From contig DLVP01000187.1 in assembly GCA_003445125.1 (NCBI GenBank), positions 1-5,398 on the forward strand: a stretch of DNA of 5,398 nucleotides, in the 5' to 3' direction. Positions 1 through 5,398 of this stretch are shown here, piece by piece. The notes under the pieces were generated by a model, which did no database searches, had not been told where the DNA came from, and was given only the letters and a program-made list of their open reading frames with translations. A program made the position numbers and the translations under genes. This DNA comes from Oscillospiraceae bacterium. Lineage in GTDB: Bacteria; Bacillota; Clostridia; Oscillospirales; Ruminococcaceae. Numbering within the stretch: the first letter of the stretch is position 1; every line of letters starts with the position of its first letter.

Positions 1-37
1 TCAGTCGCTCCGCGACAGCTCCCTCCCGGAGGGAGCC
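1..37. repeat. Double-hairpin palindromic intergenic element (left end probably cut by the window)
   Basis: Two adjacent inverted repeats are visible. The first is GTCGC-TCC-GCGAC at 4-16 (5 bp stem, 3 nt loop). The second has GCTCCCT at 18-24 and AGGGAGC at 30-36 around a CCCGG loop; the complementarity actually continues inward to 9 bp. From memory, similar tandem hairpins ending in a CTCCCT/AGGGAG palindrome are scattered between genes in gut Oscillospiraceae and related Clostridia, so I read this as a copy of such a dispersed element. It has no clear T-run after it (CTATGTTTGTG follows), so it is a weak candidate for a terminator of whatever lies upstream. The family assignment is recollection and has not been checked by a search. 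Confidence 0.5.
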
Positions 38-145
38 TATGTTTGTGCCGGACTTTTCCCTTTGCGCCACAAATGGTTTTTGCAAAACTACGGATTTACA
101 TCGGCAAAAAATTTACAGAAAAATCAATACTTTTTTCTAAAAAAA

Positions 146-159
146 TGGTATACTATAAT
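146..159 (+). promoter_or_regulatory. Promoter -10 region for the patatin-like gene
   Basis: An extended -10 (TG-G-TATACT, 146-154) overlaps a perfect TATAAT at 154-159, 27 to 40 bases before the start codon. No good -35 hexamer sits 16-18 bases upstream; the region is an A/T-rich run, so the extended -10 TG would have to compensate. The ATGGTA core recurs in the two other promoters of this window. Bases 38-145 between the edge repeat and this site show no other structure I would defend. Confidence 0.6.
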
Positions 160-185
160 CAGAAATTTTTTCGGGAGGGACAACC

Positions 186-1535
186 ATGGAAACAGCGGCA
201 CGAAAAAAACGGGCATTGGTGCTGGGCGGCGGCGGATCGCGCGGCGCCTATGAGATCGGCGTATGGCAGGCGCTCCGGGAAATGGACTGGCAGTTTGACA
301 TTGTCACGGGTACTTCGGTCGGCTCGATTAACGGCGCGATTTTTGCTACGGGAGAGTTCGATGTGGCCGTCGAGGTCTGGAAAAAGCTGGACAACAGCAT
401 GGTGTTCAACGTGGAGTTGGACGAAAGCGTGGACATGAAAACCAAAACGGCGCTGGTACTGAAGAAGCTCGCGGGCGATATGGTGAAAACCGGCGGCGGC
501 GATGGAGCGCGGCTGCGGGAACTGCTCACGACGTACATCGATGAAGAAAAGGTGCGCAAATCGCCGGTAAACTACGGGCTTGCCACGGTGGATATCAGTG
601 AAATGAAGCTGTGCGAGATGACCAAAGAAGAAATCCCCGAAGGAAAGCTGGTGGACTATATTCTGGCAAGCGCGTCGATTTTCCCGGCGGTGCGTCCGCA
701 GAAAATCGACACGCAGACCTACGTGGACGGCGGGCTGTTTGAGCAGATGCCGATCGATCTTGCCATCCGTATGGGCGCAGAGGACATCATTGCCATCGAG
801 CTGGACGGCACGGGACTGTTTCACAAAACCGCACCGGAGGGTGTGCGGGAGCGACTGTTGAAGCCAAAGTGGGATCTGGGAAGCGTGTTTGTGTTTGATA
901 CGGCACAGGTGGGCAGGAGTATGCGCTTCGGGTATCTGGACGGCATGAAGCTGTTCGGGGTATTCGACGGCGAGTACTATGCGTTCATCAAAAACACCTG
1001 GCTGCCGCTGTTCAAGGCGCGGCGCGCGAAGTTCAACAAGCTGTGCGACGCGTGCGCGGTGAATCCGACGGCGGGGTATCGCGGATTTTTGGAGAAAAAA
1101 GCGTCGGACAGTTTGAAAAATGCGCTGCGTCAGCGCGGGGTGAGCGGCACAAAGTACGAATCGGTGATGCTGTGCGCGGCGGAGCTTTGCGGTGAGATTT
1201 TCGGGCTGGATCCGACGGTGATTTACAGCGCCGAGCGCTTTACGGAGCGACTGGAGGAAAAGGTGATCGGATATTCCGTGGAAATCCGAAAAGTGCTGCG
1301 GCGGCAGAAAAACGGATTGCCGGAGATGCTCAAAATGCTGTCGCGCGAGTTGAGAACGGTGATTCTGGCGCGGCTGCTGACCAACAATCTCAACAGCGGC
1401 AAGCCGTATTCCTTCGCACCGATGGCAACGCTGATGCCGAACGAATTTCTGGCGGCGCTGTTTGTGGCAACGGTGATCAATAACGACGTGTACGCGGAAA
1501 AAGAGAACGCATTGCTTCAGGAATGCGGAGAATGA
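186..1535 (+). CDS. Patatin-like phospholipase family protein
   Basis: This is a predicted serine lipid acyl hydrolase of the patatin family (449 aa). The family uses a Ser-Asp dyad to release fatty acids from phospholipids or other acyl lipids. All the family signatures are visible: the glycine-rich oxyanion-hole loop GGGGSRGAYE at residues 14-23, the nucleophile elbow G42-T-S44-V-G46, and the catalytic D181 in a D-G-G motif, followed by an LAIRMGAEDIIAIEL strand-helix typical of the fold. The patatin domain seems to end near residues 247-260 (RFGYLDG). About 185 further residues, probably mostly helical, match no domain I know; single-domain bacterial patatins are usually shorter. There is no signal peptide or clear membrane span, so it is probably cytosolic or peripherally membrane-bound. 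The start is supported by GGGAGG at 173-178, seven bases before ATG. A terminator begins two bases after the stop, so the gene is probably monocistronic. Substrate and physiological role are unknown. Confidence 0.93.
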   Translation: METAARKKRALVLGGGGSRGAYEIGVWQALREMDWQFDIVTGTSVGSINGAIFATGEFDVAVEVWKKLDNSMVFNVELDESVDMKTKTALVLKKLAGDMVKTGGGDGARLRELLTTYIDEEKVRKSPVNYGLATVDISEMKLCEMTKEEIPEGKLVDYILASASIFPAVRPQKIDTQTYVDGGLFEQMPIDLAIRMGAEDIIAIELDGTGLFHKTAPEGVRERLLKPKWDLGSVFVFDTAQVGRSMRFGYLDGMKLFGVFDGEYYAFIKNTWLPLFKARRAKFNKLCDACAVNPTAGYRGFLEKKASDSLKNALRQRGVSGTKYESVMLCAAELCGEIFGLDPTVIYSAERFTERLEEKVIGYSVEIRKVLRRQKNGLPEMLKMLSRELRTVILARLLTNNLNSGKPYSFAPMATLMPNEFLAALFVATVINNDVYAEKENALLQECGE

Positions 1536-1536
1536 G

Positions 1537-1572
1537 AAAAGGCGGTAAAAACTTTTTTTACCGCCTTTTCTT
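1537..1572 (+). terminator. Intrinsic terminator after the patatin-like gene
   Basis: A perfect 15 bp inverted repeat pairs 1537-1551 (AAAAGGCGGTAAAAA) with 1555-1569 (TTTTTACCGCCTTTT) around a CTT loop, starting two bases after the TGA. The GC core is GGCGG/CCGCC, and the T-run forming its 3' flank is followed by CTTAAATTTTT. Because A-runs flank the left arm as well, the element could also stop transcription coming from the other direction. Confidence 0.88.
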
Positions 1573-1601
1573 AAATTTTTCACGCATCTTTCAGAGAAGA
1601 A

Positions 1602-1631
1602 TTGACAGTATCGTGGAAAATATGGTAAAAT
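1602..1631 (+). promoter_or_regulatory. SigA-type promoter for the first beta-helix gene
   Basis: A perfect -35 TTGACA (1602-1607) is followed after 18 bases by TAAAAT (1626-1631), with an extended -10 TG at 1623-1624. It lies after the upstream terminator and 32 bases before the chosen start at 1664. This placement makes gene 2 an independent transcription unit and excludes the upstream in-frame ATG at 1523 as the main start. Confidence 0.82.
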
Positions 1632-1651
1632 CAAGAAAAAAGCAAATTGTG

Positions 1652-1659
1652 AAAGGTGA
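1652..1659 (+). promoter_or_regulatory. Ribosome binding site that decides the start of the first beta-helix gene
   Basis: AAAGGTGA lies four bases before the ATG at 1664. It is the only Shine-Dalgarno-like site well placed downstream of the 1602-1631 promoter. The open frame extends back to an ATG at 1523, but that start would overlap the patatin gene and read through the terminator, so 1664 is chosen. Confidence 0.75.
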
Positions 1660-1663
1660 CAAT

Positions 1664-3940
1664 ATGATTCAAACTTCTCCCATATACCCTCAAATCAAAC
1701 AAGATTTTACCTATACCGTCCGCGTTCTTTCCGGTGAACAGGAGCTTTCGCTGCCGGTGTATAACGATATCCGCCATGCCAACCATTACAACAGCAATTC
1801 CATGAACGCCGAACGGGACAAACGCTTCTGTGCGTTTTCTTTTTCGGGCGAGGCGACGGTGGAAATCACGGTGCATACCGATTTTTCGTCGTTCGTGATT
1901 GCACCGTCCGACGATAAACCGGAGAGCCGGGTAGAAGGCAATGTCATCCGCGTGAAAATTGACAAACCGCGGCAGATCGTCCTGCGTCTGGATGATGACG
2001 ACGACAGCACGCTGTCCGTGTTTGCGGACGCGCTTGAAACAGACATTCCCGACCCGAACGGGGAGCAAACGGTGCTGATCGATGCCGACAGCTACGAGCC
2101 GATCAACGGCGGGGACTACCCGTCCGGCACGCTGTTTTACGTCACGACCGGTTTTCACGACGTGCCGCGCCTGCTTCTGATGAGCAATCAGCAGCTGTAT
2201 ATTGCCCCCGGCGCGGTGCTGAATTCCCGCGTGCGCGTGGACGAATGTCAGGAAAATGTGAAAATTTTCGGGCGCGGAATCCTGCGGGATTACAACGACA
2301 CCCGCGCCTTCAATTCCAACACCGACGAGCGGTTCTATTACCTCCTCACCCTCGGCAACAGCTGGGAAGAGGGAAAGATTTGCCGCAATGTGGAGGTCAA
2401 GGACATCATTCTGCTGGATCCGACCTCGTTTTCAATCGTATTCTTGGGCGCGCAGGACTGCCTGGCGGACAATGTAAAGGTGATTGCGGGCGAAATTTCC
2501 ACGGACGGCTTTTCGTTCTGGGGAAACACAAAGCGGATCACGATCACAAATTCGTACCTGCACGTGGCTGACAACCTCTTTGTCTGCGGTGCGGGCGGAA
2601 TGTGCGATGACATTTACTGCGAAAACTGTATGCTCGGCACGAGCATCAAGCTGTTTTTCCCGCAGGGGTTGATGGGAAAGAACAATGTGTTCAGAAATCT
2701 GCACGTGTTCCGTGCCACGATTTTCTATGAGGCAGTTGGCGGTTATACGGGACGGCTGTTTGCCGAAAATGTGTCGGCGATCGATTGCACGGACACGCTG
2801 TTTGTCAATACGGGAATGAGCATGAGCGGCATTGTCCCGCGCGAGTTTGAACTGAAAAACGTCACGCTTCCCGATACGCCCCGCAGCCGTCGGATCAATA
2901 TCAACGCGAACAAAAGCGGCAAGGAAGTGGGCGGGTACACGTTCGGACTGCACAATGTGTATTATAACGATCGGAAGATTGAGACGGTACGCAGCGATTA
3001 CGAGCTGACCTCCAATCTGTATCTGAAGGACGAGTCCACGGACGGGGCGCGGATCGACATCCGTTATACGGACGATTATTCCCCGGTTTTGCTCAATCGC
3101 ACCAAGGCTTCGTATACGGCAATCAAGCTCTTTGTCGGACACCGTCCGCTGATGGCGCCGATTGCGCCGTATGAGAAGGACGGTGCGGTGAGAATCGACG
3201 GCGCGGCGGTGGCAGAAGCCTACGGCTTCGGCGTGTCGCAAAACGACGGTTTGCTGGCATTTTCGGATGAAAACACCTCCGTAACCGTTCATGTGGGCGA
3301 AGCGACGGCAGCGGTCAACGGCAAGTTTGTGTCCCTGTCCGCGTCGGCGGAGGAGATTGACGGACGGATGACGGTTCCGTTTGATTTCTTCGCTTCGGTG
3401 CTGGGCTTGGAGGCGCATTACGAATCTTACACCAAAAGCCTGCGCCTTGAAAATCTCTATCGCGCGGAAAATCTTCTTGCCGACGGCGATTTTGAGGATG
3501 TTCATTCTCTGCGTCATTGGACGACGCGGAATTTTACTTATGTCGTGAGAGCCGAAAAAGGGCATACGGGCAATTATTGTATGCAGTACAAAGGCACGAC
3601 GAATTTCTCGGCGGGCAAAGGGCAGATGGGCGCGTATGCGTATGTGCTGGATGCGGTGCGGCAATACGGCGCGGGCGTTTACCGCGTGACCTTTTTTGCT
3701 AAGTCCGACTCGGAAAATCTGACCGACGCGACCGTCGGAGCGGGACTTTCCTGGCATTATAACGCCAATATTCTTCCGGAAAAAATGCAGCCGCTGACTG
3801 CGGAGTGGAAAAAATACACGTTTGATATTGAATTGGAGGAAAATCTGTTGCTGCGCGCCAAGAAGATGGCAATGAGCGTGGTCTGCGAAAACTGCGACAG
3901 TGTGCTGATCGACGACGTGACGATGATCAAACTGCCGTAA
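1664..3940 (+). CDS. Multidomain right-handed beta-helix protein, GH28/GH49-like, with stalk and carbohydrate-binding domains; no signal peptide
   Basis: Predicted carbohydrate-active protein of 758 aa. Domains in order: residues about 15-130, a beta-sandwich-like domain (VEITVHTDF, then an acidic DDDDD run at 110-114 and LSVFADALETDIP); about 155-480, a right-handed parallel beta-helix with entry motifs APGAVLNSR (181-189) and IFGRGILRD (201-209) and coils such as NVEVKDIILLD and RITITNSYLHVADN; about 495-597, a copper-amine-oxidase N-terminal-like 'stalk' domain (DGAVRIDGAAVAEAYGFGV ... GRMTVPFDFFASVLGLEA); about 602-757, a CBM4/9-like module (NLLADGDFED ... SVLIDDVTMIKL). The sandwich-plus-helix order resembles clan GH-N enzymes (GH28 polygalacturonases, GH49 dextranases). 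D281 (S-T-D-G) and D303 fit two of the three catalytic acids, but N304 replaces the third; I see no GHG or RIK motif of classic GH28. No signal peptide is present, which is odd for these modules. Catalytic activity and substrate are unproven; it could be a divergent hydrolase, a lyase or a binding protein. It is a tandem paralogue of the next gene. Confidence 0.85.
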   Translation: MIQTSPIYPQIKQDFTYTVRVLSGEQELSLPVYNDIRHANHYNSNSMNAERDKRFCAFSFSGEATVEITVHTDFSSFVIAPSDDKPESRVEGNVIRVKIDKPRQIVLRLDDDDDSTLSVFADALETDIPDPNGEQTVLIDADSYEPINGGDYPSGTLFYVTTGFHDVPRLLLMSNQQLYIAPGAVLNSRVRVDECQENVKIFGRGILRDYNDTRAFNSNTDERFYYLLTLGNSWEEGKICRNVEVKDIILLDPTSFSIVFLGAQDCLADNVKVIAGEISTDGFSFWGNTKRITITNSYLHVADNLFVCGAGGMCDDIYCENCMLGTSIKLFFPQGLMGKNNVFRNLHVFRATIFYEAVGGYTGRLFAENVSAIDCTDTLFVNTGMSMSGIVPREFELKNVTLPDTPRSRRININANKSGKEVGGYTFGLHNVYYNDRKIETVRSDYELTSNLYLKDESTDGARIDIRYTDDYSPVLLNRTKASYTAIKLFVGHRPLMAPIAPYEKDGAVRIDGAAVAEAYGFGVSQNDGLLAFSDENTSVTVHVGEATAAVNGKFVSLSASAEEIDGRMTVPFDFFASVLGLEAHYESYTKSLRLENLYRAENLLADGDFEDVHSLRHWTTRNFTYVVRAEKGHTGNYCMQYKGTTNFSAGKGQMGAYAYVLDAVRQYGAGVYRVTFFAKSDSENLTDATVGAGLSWHYNANILPEKMQPLTAEWKKYTFDIELEENLLLRAKKMAMSVVCENCDSVLIDDVTMIKLP

Positions 3941-3947
3941 TCCCCGT

Positions 3948-3983
3948 ATTGCACGCGCCGTAAGGCGCGTGCAATTTGTTTGT
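3948..3983 (+). terminator. Intrinsic terminator after the first beta-helix gene
   Basis: The stem arm TTGCACGCGCC (3949-3959) pairs perfectly with GGCGCGTGCAA (3964-3974) around a GTAA tetraloop of the stable GNRA class. An A3948-T3975 pair extends the stem to 12 bp, and the tail reads TTTGTTTG. It begins eight bases after the TAA stop and separates the two paralogous genes into different transcription units. Confidence 0.88.
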
Positions 3984-3994
3984 GCCGAAATTCC

Positions 3995-4023
3995 TTGCAA
4001 TTGCCGAAAAGATATGGTAGACT
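3995..4023 (+). promoter_or_regulatory. Promoter for the second beta-helix gene
   Basis: TTGCAA (3995-4000) and TAGACT (4018-4023) are separated by exactly 17 bases, with an extended -10 TG at 4015-4016. The -10 context TATGGTA matches that of the gene 2 promoter. A second TATACT at 4031-4036 lacks a good -35 and is less likely. The start codon follows 33 bases after the -10. Confidence 0.68.
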
Positions 4024-4056
4024 GAAAATGTATACTGTAAAAGACGGGGAACGACA

Positions 4057-5398
4057 ATGAAAAAATGGCATAAAATTTTGTCTTTGATACTGGCTGCCAT
4101 GCTTTTTTTGCCGCTGTTGACGGCTTTGGCAATACAGGGAAATGCGCAGGGGACGGATACCATCGTGACCTATCCCGAATACCCCGAAAGAGTCGCCCGC
4201 GATTACCTCTATGAGGTTTCCGTTTCGCAGGGAGGCAATCGCTATCGATTGCCGGTGTATAACTACGAGCGGCACGCGAATCACTATTCGGGAAACGGCG
4301 TGAACTCCGAAATGGATCGGCGGTTCTGCGAATTTTCATTCTCGTCGGGAGTCGTGACGGTGGAAATCACGGTGCATGAGGACATGACTTCGTATATGGT
4401 CATGCCTTCGGAGAAATCGATCGCGTCCGCGAATACGGGCAATACGGTCACGTTCACGATCGACGAACCGGGACAGTACGTGTTCCGCATCAACGACGAC
4501 GATTACTATAATCTTGCCATTTTTGCGGATGCGGCGGAAACCGACGTGCCGAACCCTTCGGCGGAGAATGTGGTCGTGTTTGACGAGGAAAACCCCGCGC
4601 CGAAAAGTATCCAGCAGCGGGCGGACTCGTCCGTGAACAGCCAAACGCATACCTATTCGTATGCGGAGGGCACGACCCGTTATGAAGAAGGCACCGTGCT
4701 GTACTTTGCGGCGGGCTGGCATGATGTGACTTCTCTGGGACTGGACAGCAACCAGCAGGTGTATCTCGCGCCGGGCGCGGTGCTTAATTCCAGAATCCAG
4801 GTCAACGCCGACGCGGAAAACGTGAAGATTTTCGGACGCGGTATGCTGCGCGACGGCAACGACACCCGCGCGTATAACTCCGACGGACTGTTCAACTATC
4901 TGCTGAATATCGGCTACGGCTGGAATCCGCTTTGCGCGGCAAAGAACGTCGAAGTGCGCGACATCAAGCTGCTCGACAGCAAGTCGTTCAACGTGGTGTT
5001 CAATGCGGCAAAGAATTGCACACTGGATAATATTAAAATCATTTCCAACGAAATTTCTACGGACGGTATTTCTTATTGGGGCAGTTCCTCGGAAATCACC
5101 GTAAAAAACAGCTATATCTACGTCTGCGACAACCTTTTTGTGATCGGTGCAGGCGGCATTGTGCATGATTTGACGGTGGAGAACTGCGTGCTGGGAACGT
5201 CGGTCGCCCTGTTTTTCCCGCAGGCGGGAATGTCCGGAGAAAACAACGTGTTTCGCAATCTTTCGGTGTTCCGTGCAAACGGCATAATTTACGAAGTGAC
5301 GGGCGGCTATCAGGGCGGCACGGTCACGATCGAAAATATGTCGCTGGTCGATTGCGTGCCGCTGCGCGGCAGCAGCACGCCGACAGGTGATTTCTTCG
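4057..5398 (+). CDS. Secreted right-handed beta-helix protein, GH28/GH49-like (3' end beyond the window)
   Basis: An open frame of 447 codons without a stop runs off the right edge. ATG 4057 follows GGGGA at 4046-4050, six bases upstream. The N-terminus is a classic signal peptide: K2, K3 and K6, a hydrophobic core at about 7-24 and a likely cleavage after A23-L-A25, so the protein is probably exported. No lipobox cysteine is seen. The mature protein has the same order as its upstream paralogue: a beta-sandwich-like domain (about 45-165; LPVYNYERHANHY, VEITVHED, LAIFADAAETDVP), then beta-helix coils from about 215 onward (SNQQVYLAPGAVLNSR, VKIFGRGMLRD, NVEVRDIKLLD, ISTDGISYWG, VKNSYIYVCDNLFV). 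An extra stretch of about 21 residues, around 180-208, precedes the helix. Candidate acids are D336 (S-T-D-G) and D358; N359 replaces the third acid expected in clan GH-N. By eye about half or more of the residues match gene 2 over the shared region. Whether it also has stalk and CBM-like modules cannot be seen. Probable role: extracellular polysaccharide binding or cleavage, substrate unknown. Confidence 0.88.
   Translation, partial: MKKWHKILSLILAAMLFLPLLTALAIQGNAQGTDTIVTYPEYPERVARDYLYEVSVSQGGNRYRLPVYNYERHANHYSGNGVNSEMDRRFCEFSFSSGVVTVEITVHEDMTSYMVMPSEKSIASANTGNTVTFTIDEPGQYVFRINDDDYYNLAIFADAAETDVPNPSAENVVVFDEENPAPKSIQQRADSSVNSQTHTYSYAEGTTRYEEGTVLYFAAGWHDVTSLGLDSNQQVYLAPGAVLNSRIQVNADAENVKIFGRGMLRDGNDTRAYNSDGLFNYLLNIGYGWNPLCAAKNVEVRDIKLLDSKSFNVVFNAAKNCTLDNIKIISNEISTDGISYWGSSSEITVKNSYIYVCDNLFVIGAGGIVHDLTVENCVLGTSVALFFPQAGMSGENNVFRNLSVFRANGIIYEVTGGYQGGTVTIENMSLVDCVPLRGSSTPTGDFF

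Noticed and set aside
78..87. Perfect 10 bp palindrome TTTTGCAAAA upstream of the patatin promoter, considered as an operator
   Set aside because: Short A/T-rich palindromes arise easily by chance in this AT-rich leader, it lies about 60 bases upstream of the -10, and no second copy occurs near the other promoters.
159..1634. Long antisense reading frame of 491 codons opposite the patatin gene
   Set aside because: The product is His/Arg/Gln-rich with no recognisable motif and runs across a terminator. The sense strand carries a complete, motif-bearing enzyme, so this is a shadow of its codon bias.
1523..1663. Upstream in-frame ATG at 1523 that would add 47 residues to the first beta-helix protein
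   Set aside because: It overlaps the end of the patatin gene, is translated through the perfect terminator stem and the promoter, and gives a basic, non-signal-like N-terminus. ATG 1664 has its own RBS and matches where similarity to the paralogue begins.
1536..1663. Riboswitch or small RNA between the patatin gene and the first beta-helix gene
   Set aside because: The 128 bases are fully explained by the terminator, promoter and RBS; only about 25 bases lie between the expected transcription start and the start codon, too short for a riboswitch.
41..3987. Shared 10-mer GTTTGTGCCG at 41-50 and 3978-3987, considered as a short repeat
   Set aside because: Identity does not extend on either side and the contexts differ (after the edge repeat versus a terminator tail); a chance match is plausible.
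2432..4339. Antisense reading frame of 635 codons spanning the end of gene 2, the intergenic region and the start of gene 3
   Set aside because: It crosses a terminator and a promoter, has low-complexity Arg/His-rich composition and matches no family; it is a shadow of the sense codon usage. The same applies to the antisense frame at 4336-5166.

Overview
The window looks like chromosomal DNA from an anaerobic Firmicute of the Clostridia, possibly an Oscillospiraceae-like gut lineage. The grounds are moderately GC-rich coding DNA with AT-rich intergenic regions, SigA-type extended -10 promoters, strong Shine-Dalgarno sites, a copper-amine-oxidase-like 'stalk' domain (typical of Firmicutes) and a double-hairpin intergenic repeat at the left edge. 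The taxonomic call is inference; there is no rRNA or marker gene here.

Layout, all on the + strand: (1) positions 1-185 hold a palindromic repeat and the promoter and RBS of the first gene; (2) 186-1535 encode a 449-residue patatin-like phospholipase with an intact Ser/Asp dyad and a C-terminal extension of about 185 residues that I do not recognise; (3) 1536-1663 hold a strong intrinsic terminator and then a near-consensus promoter; (4) 1664-3940 encode a 758-residue multidomain protein with an N-terminal beta-sandwich-like domain, a right-handed parallel beta-helix of the GH28/GH49 (clan GH-N) type, a stalk-like domain and a C-terminal carbohydrate-binding-module-like domain; (5) 3941-4056 hold a second intrinsic terminator and another promoter; (6) 4057 to the window end encode the first 447 residues of a paralogue of gene 2, which runs off the edge.

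Each gene has its own promoter, and a terminator follows each of the two complete genes, so these look like three single-gene transcription units rather than an operon. Genes 2 and 3 are a tandem duplication that has diverged. Gene 3 has a clear signal peptide; gene 2 has none, although its C-terminal modules are usually found on exported proteins. Both carry Asp-Asn where clan GH-N hydrolases normally have a catalytic Asp-Asp pair. The likely theme of the pair is polysaccharide or oligosaccharide processing inside and outside the cell, but the substrate cannot be read from the sequence. The patatin gene has no evident functional tie to the pair.

I see no RNA gene, CRISPR array, insertion sequence or phage feature. 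The most interesting points are the paired Asp-to-Asn change, the split in localisation between the paralogues, and a cysteine cluster present only in the apparently cytoplasmic one.
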